64,000 bases of DNA, taken from NCBI GenBank assembly GCA_037349315.1, contig JBAIAC010000004.1, positions 30,073,001 to 30,137,000 of the forward strand, read 5' to 3'. This DNA is from Chelydra serpentina (lineage: Eukaryota; Chordata; Testudines; Chelydridae). Under the pieces are notes generated by a model, which was not told the origin of the DNA, ran no database searches, and saw only the letters and a list, made by a program, of their open reading frames with translations. Shown here one piece after another: positions 33,791 to 44,395 of the stretch (position 1 is the first letter of the stretch; every line of letters begins with the position of its first letter). The position numbers and the translations under genes are program-made.

Positions 33791-33802
33791 GTTAGCAATT
33801 TT

Positions 33803-34368
33803 GTCATTCTAGATCTTTTGTGGGAAATTTCTAAATGAAAATACCATTTTAATTTAAATGAGAAATTTTCTTTCATTTAGTTTCAGAAAAGGGACTCCTC
33901 ACTTTTTATCTTTCCCTGAGGAAAAGGGTTTCTTGGTTTGTTTGTTTTTAAATGTAGTGTAAAGGAAAATAAAAATGAAAATTCAAAAATAGAATTTTTT
34001 CAAAAAACAAACCAGAAGGTTTTTCTATATGTGCCATTATCCCCCCAGTCGCCAACCACAGAAGCATGAGTCTGAAGGTAAGGAGAGAGCAAGTAAGCTT
34101 GCCTGCCTGAGAGATTTAAGTACACGGCTCAGCCGTGGCATGGCCCTATACCCATACCAGTGTGCAGTGTGGGTGGAGATAAGGGGCATATACCAGGTCT
34201 TGAGTTTCAACAGTCTTTCCCCCATTCCCACAATGCACTGCTCCCTTTTCTTCCTGTCCCTTACCTAAACTATAAAGATCCTTGTTGACCTGTTTTCACG
34301 AGCTGTAGCATGCTGTGGTGATGACATTAGAACAGGTTTTTGCTGCACTCTTTAAGTTCAATACAGGT
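33803..34368. other. No gene found
   Basis: AT-rich at first. 34040-34270 has 'cccacaatgcactgctccc', a phrase also found in Harbinger-related elements of this window, but no termini were located. Confidence 0.4.
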
Positions 34369-34371
34369 GAC

Positions 34372-34535
34372 ATATGGTGTCCCTAGCCTCTGTTTGCAGA
34401 AGCGGGGAATGGACGAGAGGGGATGGATCACTTGATGATTACCTGTTCTGTTCATTGGCCACTGTCGGAAGACAGGATACTAGGCAAGATGGACCTTTGG
34501 TCTGACCCAGTTTGGCCGTTCTTATGTTCTTATAA
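34372..34535 (+). mobile_element. CR1 3' end (ttcttatg-tailed)
   Basis: Plus-strand tail with 'ggtgtccctagcctctg', 'gatcacttgatgattacc', 'tctgacccagtttggcc' and a final 'ttcttatgttctta'. It is homologous to the copies at 1266, 39160 and 58268 and 5' truncated. Confidence 0.85.
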
Positions 34536-34589
34536 CACTGGATGCTGTTCTGAAAGCAGTCACTTGGACCACCGACCACACCCGGTGTT

Positions 34590-35120
34590 GATCAATGTGT
34601 GGTCGCAGTAAACCATCCTCCACAACTTTGCCTCGAGTGGCGGGAACATATACTATACCGGGAGATTCAGTGGACTCCGTCCCAGTGCCAGGAAAGCATC
34701 AAGCATTTGAGACCTGTCCTCAAACCTGTCCTCAAACCTGTACTGGAGGGCAAAAGAACAGTCAGTCCAGGAGGGTTCATCATACATGCCCCTTCTACAA
34801 GGAGCCCCCCTCAGGTTTATAGGGGGTGCATCTTCAACTGGATCCTACAGGTAGATGTGCAGGATTACATGCTCCTTGTCCTCTGGCTCTTCTTGGGCAT
34901 CCATCATGGTCCCCATAGCCTCCTGGCCCTCATCAGTTTTCTGTCAGACAATGAGTCCAGTCAGTTTCAATAGGGGATCATGAGCCATTTCATGCCAAGG
35001 CTCTGAACGAGGAGTCCTTGACAACACCTGGTCAAGCTCCTTGTAGAAAACTGCCATGTTCGCAAAATGTTTAAAGAAGAAAGTGCAAACTGGTACCTTG
35101 GGCCCTGGAAGGAAATACCA
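34590..35120 (-). pseudogene. Possible Myb/SANT-like transposon protein remnant
   Basis: Minus-strand translation gives FYKELDQVLSRTPRSEPWHEMAH, then acidic sequence (QKTDEGQEAMGTMMDAQEEPEDKEH). The FYKELDxxL block resembles the end of the SANT-like domain of Harbinger partner proteins (compare CDQLHAILG in the intact element). Stops are present. It may belong to the same decayed element as the transposase remnant at 38340-39130. Confidence 0.35.
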
Positions 35121-35359
35121 ACTCCCCCTCCCCCCTTGTGACAGGATGAAAATTTTAAGTATTTAAAAATGTTAGTGCAGTATTTTTTAACCATTACTAG
35201 CCTCTGCTCCTTCCTCATGTGGTGCAAAAGTGGTCCAAGAACCAAGGATAATCTAACAGCTGCATTCTTGGAATGCTGAAAAGTATTAAAACTGTGGCCT
35301 TCTACAGCAAAATTATGTTATGTGGGGGGATTTTTCAGCTTCTTCCAAAGGAAAAAGAT

Positions 35360-35890
35360 ATATAATGCTATTGTTGTATTTCAGTTATCAGGACCTTTGA
35401 CTTCCGAGAGTGAAACCATTCTGCTGGGAGGGCAGGAGCGGCACCCCAGAGACAGCAAAGGAAGACAGAGAACGATCCTGGAGGAATTGTTCATAGGATT
35501 AGACAGGATAAACTAGGAGCTGTTTCCTCAGGACCAGGAAGAAGTGGGTTTTTCAGCAGGAGGAGACACTGATGAACCTGTTCATGGACCGGGAGGCACA
35601 TCTTAGGGAACTGGAGCATTCTGTAACTGAGAGTCTCATAGAGCTGGCAGCCAGAAATGGAGTTCACCTGCTGCCAAGGCCACAAAACTAGTCCATCAGC
35701 AACCACCACCGCCTGCTCAGGAATCGCAGACTGCAACCCCAACCCAACAGGTCTCTGGAACCAGCATGGGAGTGGGCTAGTGGCATTCTGGCCCACCAAT
35801 GTCTCTGCCCACAAAGCTACTAATTGGAGCAGATGTCCAAACCCACTGATTGGCTCAGATGTACTGCTTAAGCCAGAAGGAGGAACAGGA
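35360..35890 (+). pseudogene. Unidentified coiled-coil-like coding remnant
   Basis: One plus frame gives KKWVFQQEETLMNLFMDREAHLRELEHSVTESLIELAARN, a charged heptad-like helix. A neighbouring frame gives GRQRTILEELFIGLDRI. This looks like the C-terminal part of a transposon-encoded Myb-like protein, broken by frameshifts. Family assignment is a guess. Confidence 0.3.
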
Positions 35891-35941
35891 AGTTGTTTGA
35901 GCACTCATAATCATAACTCATAATCTGCTGCTGGACTGGAC

Positions 35942-36355
35942 CAATGTTCCCTCTAATTTTTGACAGGCCATGTGCACAAAAAATGTCTTCTGTGCAAATT
36001 TTTGAAGCAGAGTTCAAATGTGTGCGCCATGAGGCAAATGTGCCCAAGCGAGTAAAATGCTTATATAAGGAGATGTGTGGGTCCCAACCGTCCCGACATG
36101 ATCAACGTTCCACGTTCGAAATGCTGGCGGGGATGGGTACGATTCATTGCCCTCCTTTCCCTTTCCCCCCCGTTGCCAGCTAGTAGAATCTGGCTGTGTT
36201 GATAGATGGCGGGTGAACACTGTCAAAAGTCGCCTGTAAATGATATTTCGGCCTGGCGCCGATGTAGTATTTCATTTTTTGTACGCGCGGTGTTTTGCCA
36301 TGTGCACAGGGTTTAGGATCTGTGTGCGTGCGCACACAGCTTAGAGGGAACAGTG
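35942..36355. mobile_element. hAT-type element with 8-bp duplication
   Basis: Termini CAATGTTCCCTCTAA and TTAGAGGGAACAGTG are inverted. Flanks gactggac (35934-35941 and 36356-36363) are identical. The 414-bp interior has no coding capacity and is rich in CpG and alternating 'gtgcgcacac' sequence. Confidence 0.9.
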
Positions 36356-36356
36356 G

Positions 36357-36620
36357 ACTGGACCCTGACTCCAGTTTGACCCTGGTACTACTCCCTGACT
36401 CTGGTTTTATCTTTGGTACCGCTATCTGACTCTGACTCCAGCTTGACTCTTGGCACTGTTCTCTGAGTCCAGCACAACCCTTGGTGCAGCTGTCTGACTC
36501 TGACTCCAGTGCTGATCTTTGGCATGACTTCTGACACTGATTCTGGCTCAACATTTTGTGTGACTCCTGACCCTGACTCCAGCTCCAACCTTTAGCACAA
36601 TCCCAATTCCAATGCCAGAT
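36357..36620. repeat. Degenerate minisatellite (gactctgactccag)
   Basis: Variants of 'tgactctgactccag' recur every 25-60 bp with intervening 'tttggcac'. On the minus strand this yields a run of Glu-Ser-Glu-Ser-like codons inside a 204-codon open frame (36180-36794), which is a by-product of the repeat and not a gene. Confidence 0.65.
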
Positions 36621-36624
36621 CTGC

Positions 36625-37630
36625 TGTCCAACTCGACTGCCCTCACCCCAGTCCCTATACTCCTCCTTTGCTGGCTTCCACCCACAGTGCTTCTGAGCCA
36701 GAAGATCCTGTTTCAAGGACCCCATCCCCACGAGTGAACCAGGAGAACACAGAGCCTGCAGGACTGACAGGACTTTACTCTGCCCTGGCATCAAAATCCC
36801 TCACAGGAGGACTCTCCTGAGCATCCAGGAGGGGAATGATGGACCTGCAAGAGTCCTGAATCCTCACCAAATGCCCACCTCGCAAATCCCATGCAGGATA
36901 TATCCCAGGTTTCTTCTTAGATTCATTTACCCCCATCTGTGCTCCCCTTGTCAGGAAGAAGGCAAAGAGATAGGTGCAGAAACAGTAACATTTGGCCAGT
37001 GATCCTAGCTGCCTTCCCTTAATTTTTTAAATATTTGTTGCAGACCTTTCTTTTCTTTAAAAAAAAAATCAATTTCACATTTCATCTAATTTTTTAAAAT
37101 AAATGTTGTACTTCCCTTGACTTGTGTGGGGCCTCTCTTTCCTACTTATGATGAACTGAAGATGTTATAAAATTTGGATTGAACCCTGCAATTCACAGCA
37201 CATGAAATTGAATTTCCACCCACCCATGGTCAGAAATATCCAATAATAAATGGAAGGGATGGGGAAAAGTATAGTTAGTGTACAGTATACAGAAAGCAAC
37301 AGTATTTTTCAAAGCAGCATAAGTCTAAAACACAAGAAAGGGGTAGATGAACATCTTTATAGCTTAGTTTACATGCAGAAAATCAAAACACAATTCCAGT
37401 AACAATACAGGCAATGACAGCATCTGTCATTTTCCTATAATTAAACAACCCCTACATCCCCTGCAAACCTTGGCCAGTTTCAACTTTAGTAGGGATTACT
37501 CCTGCATAACAGCTGTTAAGTGCAAGTAGCACTGCTGACAATGAACAGTTAAAAAAAAGAATTGGAGCATAGCCCCCCCCCAATCAAACATTGATAGAGT
37601 CGTTAATAGAGATTGAGTGTTTCCAATAAC
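36625..37630. other. No gene or recognised repeat
   Basis: AT-rich with homopolymer runs. Nothing supportable. Confidence 0.4.
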
Positions 37631-37631
37631 A

Positions 37632-37930
37632 GAAACAACGAGACGCCCTTGTGGCACCTTAGAGACTAACAAATGTATTTGGGCATAAGCTTTTGTGAGC
37701 TAGAACCCACTTCATCAGATGCATGGAGTGGAAAATACAGTAGCAGGTATAAATACACAGCACACGAAAGGATGGGAGTTGCCTTACCAAGTGGGAGATC
37801 AGTCTAACGAGACAATTCAATTAACAGAGGTTTGTAAACATGTGAATAATAAAGACAAAAGTATTGCACAATTACCTCATTACAACTTGACTGCCAGCCT
37901 GCACAGCACAAACCCAACTGTAAGGTGATA
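37632..37930 (-). mobile_element. PLE tail lacking its terminal module
   Basis: Minus-oriented tail beginning at 'aaacaacgagacgcccttgtggcac'-like sequence, followed by 'cataagcttttgtgagc' and 'cacttcatcagatgcatgg'. The 'gtgttagtctgtatc' terminal module seen in other copies is absent. The other boundary is approximate. Confidence 0.8.
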
Positions 37931-38339
37931 ACTGAGCGGAGGTGCCCTGTTATCATTGTCTTTAATGTTACACTAATGAATGGCTAATGACTGTCAGCCA
38001 CAAGGGAACAAAACCCGCAGGAAGCAGGAAAAGCATATTAAGGAACACTGGCACATAATGGTGGGGTTACACAGCTTTGTGAGGCTTTGGTGAAGGTGTA
38101 ATTTGGCACAAGTTGTCATCTTCTGCCACCCTGCTGTGCCAAGATGTGTGCACATGTGGCATCCCTGATTTCCCTTGCCTGCTGGGAGCCAGGACCAGAG
38201 TGCACATGGATAGGAGCTGGCTGACTGTACAGTGTTTGTAAACCAGACTCCTCCTGACCCCACTCGGGATGAAATCACTCCCCTTCACCCTCACAAATGT
38301 TATGGAGTGAGTAGCAGGAGATGATTACTTGAAGAGTGT

Positions 38340-39130
38340 TTGTCACATTGGATCTAAATGGGTGTGTAGGTAGCGACAACGAGCTTTCAGACTACTAAAT
38401 GCACACTCCATGACCATTCTCCAGCTACTGAGCTTGTAATTGAATTCCCTTTTCCCAAGGTCACGGATGTCAGGGTACTGTTTCATGAGCAATGTTAGGA
38501 GTAAATATGTGGGGTCCCCCAAAATAACAGTTAGTACAGGCATACCATAGAGAACCATAACATTTCTGGGAAATAAATTCCCTTCTTCCCCTTCCAGTCC
38601 AATGCTGATCTCCTCAGCGCTTTGGTAACATGAATCTTTGCAGCATTCCATTCATTTATATTCATGACTCTTTGTCCGCTAAACACAGCAGAACAATTGA
38701 ATAATAGCCTTTTCGGTTCATATACTCACTTGCCCCTTGCAATGTGCAAAGTATTGGGACATGAGTGCCATTGATGGCCCCTGCACAGTTCAGAAACTCC
38801 AGCTAATAGGTCTAAAACCTTTCTTATGGCAACCACTTATAGGTAGATCACAATGTTATTTGCCTCACAAATCTGCACAACCACAAACCTGACAGTAATC
38901 TTTCCAACCCCAAAGTGGTTTTCAACTGGACCTATAGCTGTTGGCGTAGCCAGCTTCCATGGGGCAATAGCAACCCACCTCTGAACCAGTATGGATTCCC
39001 TGAATTGAGTGTTCTAGCTCGGGTGGTTTGGTGCAAGCTCCTCTCACAGCGCCAAGAAGGCCTGTTTCTTCATTCGGAAGTTCTGAAACCACTATTTTTC
39101 ATTCCAGGTTTCCAAAATGATATGATCCCA
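38340..39130 (-). pseudogene. Second, degraded Harbinger transposase
   Basis: The minus frames give WWDHIILETWNEKQWFQNFRMKKQ near 39100, clearly homologous to WWDHTVLQVWDDSQWLQNFRRHK of the element at 18760. A long, broken middle follows. Then come ILGDPTYLLLTLLMKQY and FNYKLSSWRMVMECAFSSLKARCRYL at 38360-38500, matching the GDPAYPLLPW and VVECAFGHLKARW motifs. Multiple frameshifts and stops are present. It is a different and older subfamily, and no termini were identified. Confidence 0.8.
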
Positions 39131-39159
39131 CCAGACCATTCTAATTACAGGAAATGGTA

Positions 39160-39358
39160 AAGGAATGGTGTCCTTAGCCTCTGTTTGTCAGAGGGGGGTG
39201 ATGGATGGCAGGAGAGAGATCACTTGATCATTACCTGTTAGGTCCACTCACTCCAGGGCACCTGGCATTGGCCACTGTTGGTGGACAGGATACTGGGCTG
39301 GATTGACCTTTGGTCTGACCCAGTACGGCCATTCTTATGTTCTTATGTTCTTATGTTT
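39160..39358 (+). mobile_element. CR1 3' end with (ttcttatg) tail repeats
   Basis: Contains 'ggtgtccttagcctctg', 'agatcacttgatcattacc', 'ggacaggatactgggctgg' and three tandem 'ttcttatg' units. It lies directly beside the Harbinger remnant. Confidence 0.88.
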
Positions 39359-39359
39359 A

Positions 39360-40520
39360 ATTCTCTGGCACCAGAAACAAAAGCCCACCCAAGGCCATAC
39401 CATGGCAATACTGGCATTCATATAACTGTACTATGTGAGCTAAATGAATTGTGATTGACACGCAAGGTCAGCCATCTTCAGCATGTCAGAATATTCTGTT
39501 CAAATTCCACCCAGCATCTTGCCAATTGCCTACTCCACTGCATAACCATCATCATCCCAGTGCTCCATGTCTTCTACCCAGTTTTCCAAAGAATAGCAGC
39601 GAGGGACAATGTGACCAGGAAGTGTGGGTGGCAAATGCGTGAAGGTCAAAGACAGAACCAACAAAACACAACAAAGCTATTTCTGGAGTGGCTCCCTGTG
39701 ATGCACAGAACACTGGCATACCACCCCTGAAGTGGTTGCATAACAGTGGCAGTAGGAAGGCAGGTATAGGCCAATATACAGCATTATAACTGTGGTCAGA
39801 ACAACATATGTTGATTCAGCACAGGTATGGGGAGCCTGCATGAGCATGTACATGATCCAGTAGCTGAGTATGCACCCAACTGTAGACATAGCTGAAAATT
39901 GCAATTTGAAATGGAGTGAAAAAAAAACCTTTATTTTGTTTTGAAATTTCTCATTTAAACAAGAAAAACATTGATTAGAAAGAACATGTTCCTGCGGAAA
40001 ACAATATTTTTGAAAAAAAAAACCAATTTGCAGCACGATTTATTTTTGGGAGGGGTGGGTGGGGAGGTCAAACATTTTTCACTTACTCTACCTGGAAGAC
40101 GTCTAGCAATTGGCACTGCTCACTGTGCATCAGTCATGTACTCTCAATATAAAGCACTGTACTCACCAAGTGGAGTATCATATTCTGAATTAGCTTCAGC
40201 CACTGAATAGTCTCATGTTGTAGTTCCAAACCGTATGCACGAGACTAACCTAATCTTGTTGTGACAACACAGATAAGAACAGCAAGGCCCATGCTTGCCT
40301 TTCCAAGCATAGCTAGAAGAATAGGCTCTTCAATACAACTGCTTCCACAGAAGCGTAGGGCCTAATAGTTACTCACCATCAATTAGAAGAATGAATACAA
40401 CTTTTTTCACCTAGCTTCTCCCCTAACCTAACATTGGGTTTGACTTATCCTTCTGGATCCAGCTACCCTTATCCAATTGAGGTACCTTATCCAAGTTTCT
40501 AGTAGATACTGAATCATCCA
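39360..40520. other. No gene found
   Basis: Short open frames without motifs. The first part might be the outer region of the adjacent Harbinger remnant, but this cannot be shown. Confidence 0.4.
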
Positions 40521-40530
40521 CGGTTGGGTG

Positions 40531-40933
40531 TAAGTGTAGTAGCCGTGTTAGTCTGTGTCAGCAAAATGAAAATAAGAAAGAAAAACTTGTAGCACCTTAG
40601 AGACTAACAAATTTATTTCAGCATAAGCTTTTGTGGGTTAGTACCCACTTCATCGGATGCATGGAATGAAAATATACTTCAGACAGACATTTATACAGTC
40701 AGAGAAACATGATGGTCCAGGTGTATAGACCAATCTTAAGAGGCTAATTAGTTGAGAGGAAACATGACAGCAGGGGAAGAAAAAGCTTTTGAAGTGATAA
40801 ACAAGATGGTCACACAGGTGTGAATGAGGATCGTTAACTTAAGGGAAATAGATTCAATTAACATAATGGCCGAGCCATTCCAAATCACGATTTAATCCGG
40901 AGGCAACGCAATCTAGTTTGCGTTGCCTCCGGA
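40531..40933 (-). mobile_element. PLE tail with hairpin at its 5' junction
   Basis: The tail starts 'gtagtagccgtgttagtctg' near 40537 and runs about 400 bp. The inner end is an 18-bp perfect inverted repeat (40894-40911 and 40918-40935, six-base loop). ttgggtg at 40524-40530 and 40934-40940 is the likely target duplication. The insertion is 5' truncated and codes for nothing. Confidence 0.82.
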
Positions 40934-40944
40934 TTGGGTGGTTT

Positions 40945-41375
40945 CTGCTGAATTTTGCTCATTCAAACTCCAAGACAAAGTAAAACTCAGGAGATATGAA
41001 CCCTCCTGAAGCAAAATTGAAAATAAATAATGTGCATTACTTCCTATAACAGAAACCACTGAAATTCTTCATTCAGTTCCCACACAGAACTTGAACTGAA
41101 ACTCACAGGCGTATATTGGGAGTTGATTCTCTGATAAAGGTGATAAACTGTGGATGCTGGATTAAACCAAGGTATTTTCTGCACATCATTAAAGAAAAGT
41201 AGGTAACCATAGAATTTTATTCTATTCTTTAAGGTAGGTGCTGCTTTTTATTGTATTGGGAATTGTTGATAAAGTTCTTCACTATTTCATTGATCCTTCT
41301 GATGAATTAATTAATTATTAATCATGATGATGATTGGTTGATGATTGATGATGAAGAAGAAGCCCTAGTAATGGA
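40945..41375. other. No gene or recognised repeat
   Basis: AT-rich, with a short (atg)n-like stretch at 41318-41352. Confidence 0.4.
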
Positions 41376-41377
41376 CT

Positions 41378-41670
41378 AGGACTCCATTGTGCTAGGCATT
41401 GCACAAACACCGAAGAAAAAGACATTCCCAGTCCAAAGAGTTTACAATCTAAGTACACAACAAAAGACAAACACAGACAGATAGGGGAGTACAAGAAAAC
41501 AATTAGATAATATTAGCACGAAAGGCTGTGGTCTCTGCACACCAGAAGCACAACCATTGTCATTTTTTTGTAGGCATCATGGTAAATTTGAATTTTAAGG
41601 AGGGATCTGAAGGTGGAATAGTGAAGTGGCTTTGCAGATGTTTATGGGGACTCCTCCCAAGCGCGAGGGG
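41378..41670 (+). repeat. Ancient interspersed repeat
   Basis: Carries 'gtgctaggcattgcacaaacac', 'agtccaaagagtttacaatctaag', 'tttttgtaggcatcatgg' and 'ttaaggagggatctgaagg' in order. This is a widely dispersed amniote repeat pattern. I cannot name the family with certainty. Confidence 0.55.
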
Positions 41671-42206
41671 CTTTTTTTTATTTCTTGAGTTTGCAGTGAG
41701 AAGTGTCTGCATTGGTCTGGTAGTGTTTTAAATGAAAAGTCAACCCCCTCCCCCCGCAATTAGGCTTTTTTATGGTGGGGAACAATACAGAAAGCTGTTT
41801 CTGTATTTAAATTAAGGGATTAAAAAGAATCTGCTGTTTTTAAACTACAGCTTGTGGATGCATCTCTAAATCACTTAATCTTATTATGTACCTCTTTATC
41901 CTCATTTTTTTTCCTCAGGAAATCAGTGTCATGGCACCCCTTTTGCAAAGCAAATCCAAATCAAAGACTGACTGCTGAGCTGTGAACACTGGGCTTTCAT
42001 GCACAAAGCAGGGATTTGCTTTCTTTCCTTCTGAAGGGGGAACAGCGAAAAGAAAGGGGAGGGGTAACAGTCATAGTCCTCAAGTGAGTTTACTTTTACC
42101 AGAGGCTACCTCTGAATTTACATCATGCAGAACACACAAATAGGAAGCAAGGCTTACACCAGAACCCCCAATTAGATGTTGGCTTAAAAGTAAAACGTTT
42201 ACATTA

Positions 42207-42300
42207 CTTGAGGGGCCAGATCCTCAGCTGGTGTAAATCACCATAGCTCCACTGATTTGAAAAGCGCTATGTATATTTACACCAGTTGAAGCTCTATTAA
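42207..42300. repeat. Short palindromic repeat (ggtgtaaatcacc type)
   Basis: 'cctcagctggtgtaaatca' and 'tttacaccagttgaagc' are imperfect inverted arms around 'catagctccactg'. This is a dispersed fold-back type. Confidence 0.45.
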
Positions 42301-42372
42301 AATGCACAGTCGGGATAGGCTTTTCAAAAGTAGCTGGCACTGAATGAACTTTGCTCCCAGTGAGAGTTCTAT

Positions 42373-42752
42373 ATCCAGGGGCGGCACCAGCTTTTTTGCC
42401 GCCCTAGGCAGCAGCAGGAGAGGCTCTTGCCGAGCTCCCCGGTGGCCGAAGAAGCTGCCGCCGAAGTGCCGCCGAGGACCCCGATGGCCGAAGAAGCTGC
42501 TGCTGAAGTGCCGCCAGAGTCTTCGGCGGCAGCTTCTTCTGCCGCCGGGGACCTTGGCGGCATTTCGGCGGCAGCCGCCGAGGGACCTGATATGCCACCC
42601 CCCAAATCCTGGCACCCTAGGCGACCTCCTAGGGTCGCCTAATGGTAGCACCAGCCTTGTCTGTATCGGGGGTAACCGTGTTAGTCTGTATCCACAAAAA
42701 CAACAAGGCATCCGGTTATTCTTTAAGGTGCCACTGGACTCCTTGTTGTTTT
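42373..42752. mobile_element. PLE fold-back tail, split by a hAT MITE
   Basis: Outer flanks agtgagagttctat (42359-42372) and agtgacagttctat (42753-42766) match at 13 of 14, so they are the PLE target duplication. The PLE part (42660-42752) joins an antisense terminal piece (gtaaccgtgttagtctg..) to a sense piece ending 'ccttgttgtttt'. Its ends pair as 12-bp arms (42697-42708 and 42741-42752). A hAT MITE (42376-42659) sits at the left junction. Confidence 0.75.
42376..42659. mobile_element. hAT-type GC-rich MITE
   Basis: The termini CAGGGGCGGCACCAG and (inverted) GGTAGCACCAGCCTTG, and flanking tctatatc (42368-42375) and tctgtatc (42660-42667, 7 of 8), indicate hAT insertion. The interior is built of GCCGCC/GAAGAAGCTGCCGCC-type repeats, which open frames on both strands (for example 42344-42754 plus and 42277-42711 minus). 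These encode only Ala/Pro/Arg-rich low-complexity peptide. Confidence 0.82.
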
Positions 42753-42887
42753 AGTGACAGTTCTATCATTTACTTCAATGAGAGCGGAGTTCGGTCACCA
42801 CTGCGCCCAGCCCATTGCATCTAAGGTCTCTTTTGGCCTTACAAAATCTGTGAATCTATTAGCACTTTTGAAAACCCACCCTACAGA

Positions 42888-43080
42888 TAGGGCCAGTGCA
42901 ACCACTAGGCATCCTAGGCAGTCGCCTAGGGCGCCAAGCTCCTGGGGGCGGCATTTTGGCGGCGACTGCAGCATTTCGGCAGTGACTGTGGCATTTCGGC
43001 GGCAGCTCCTCCACTGCAGCGTCAGGTTTTTTTTCCCCTCTTCGCTGCCTAGGGCAGCAAAAAAGCTTATGACACGCCTG
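42888..43080. mobile_element. hAT-type MITE with perfect 8-bp duplication
   Basis: The flanks are cctacaga at 42880-42887 and 43081-43088. The left end is tagggccagtgcaaccac and the right end is gacacgcctg. The interior 'gtcgcctagggcgcc' and 'gcatttcggcgg' repeats resemble the MITE 230 bp upstream, so the two families are related. Confidence 0.82.
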
Positions 43081-43198
43081 CCTACAGATTTTTTTTTCTT
43101 TTTTATTGAAATAGGAAATTCATTGAAATCAGCCGTTCCCCACCAACCGTTTTGGTTTCAATGAATCATCATTTTCTGATGATAAACGTTTTATCAAA

Positions 43199-43295
43199 TG
43201 ACAAAGGGTCTTGTGGCACCTTATAGACTAACAGAGGTATTGGAACATAAGCTTTCGTGGGTGAATACCCACTTCTTCGGATGCAAGCAGTGGAG
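43199..43295 (-). mobile_element. 97-bp PLE fragment with 13-bp target duplication
   Basis: Flanked by perfect acgttttatcaaa (43186-43198 and 43296-43308). It contains only 'gacaaagggtcttgtggcacc' to 'gcaagcagtgga', so it lacks both the upstream PLE body and the terminal 'gtagccgtgttagtctg' module. Confidence 0.9.
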
Positions 43296-43309
43296 ACGTT
43301 TTATCAAAC

Positions 43310-44395
43310 GTTCAGCTTTCCCCACTCTAAAATGGGAATAATGATATTTACTCCTTGATAAAGCACTTTGATATCTATGGAGAAAAGCACTACATAAAAC
43401 TAGGTGTTATTGTAATGAGAGGGTTAGTAGGACCACTTATGTGAGTGGGGACTACTCATGTGAAAAAGGCTTGCGGGATTGTCCCTTTGGTGAAAGTTTG
43501 TAGTCTCTCTTTGACTTTAAGTTGTGTAAATGAAACCACGGAATTCACATTCTAATAATGATGTGATACAGGGTAAAAGTAGTGGAAGGGTGTAAGGGCA
43601 AGCCAATGTTAATGCATTTATCAGACGAGTATCTTCCACCAAATCTTTAATCTACCTAACAATGTTATCAATTAGTAGAGAATATTGATTAGATAAATCA
43701 ATACAATTCTTGTTTAACAATTCAGATTCACTATCTAGTCTTGCCCTGATAAAGACATCCTGCTGGTATTCACTTTCCCAGAAGAATACACATATTCCAA
43801 ACAAAAAGGAAGGCAAGTTGTTTTAACATAATATTTTTGAGTGAGATAAGTAAATAGATACTCATTCAAACTCAGACAGTATACCCATTCCTCAATCTTT
43901 CATTTAACTTCTCTCTGCCCTTTTTTGACACTGTGATATTATTTTTCATTTCAGCTTCTGTAAGTTGTTTTCTCTAAACTCAGGGACTTCAGAATTAGTC
44001 TTTGATACTTCCAAATCATGTCTTTTATTTTTATCTTGTTAGTTCAGGGACAAACAGAAAGCACAAACAATAGCCTGTTTACCCCCAGTAACAGCAGCAG
44101 GTTTGCCTTTGTATGAGCATGTGAATTATTAAGATAGCCATTGGTTAAAGTATTTTAGTGTCAAACTTGGTGCTATACAAGAAGATTCGAAATGATTAGT
44201 GTACAAAATACAAACATGCTTTCTAGTATCACCTCTAGATCTTTCTTTCCCAAGTTTTTTACTTCTATTGAATATATGTACTTTGGATTCCCTGCGCTCT
44301 CTCCCTCATCACACACACAATACTGAGCTCACATATTTCCAAACTGAACAGCATTTTATTATTTCTTACCTTATGTTTCTAGTATAGCCAGCTCT
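43310..44395. other. No gene or recognised repeat
   Basis: AT-rich. Nothing supportable. Confidence 0.4.

Noticed and set aside
36180..36794. 204-codon minus-strand frame with Glu/Ser repeats
   Set aside because: Created by the minisatellite and the end of a hAT element. No start context or domain.
42277..42754. Ala-rich open frames on both strands
   Set aside because: Trinucleotide-like GCC/GAA repeats of a MITE open several frames at once, which is typical of composition and not of genes.
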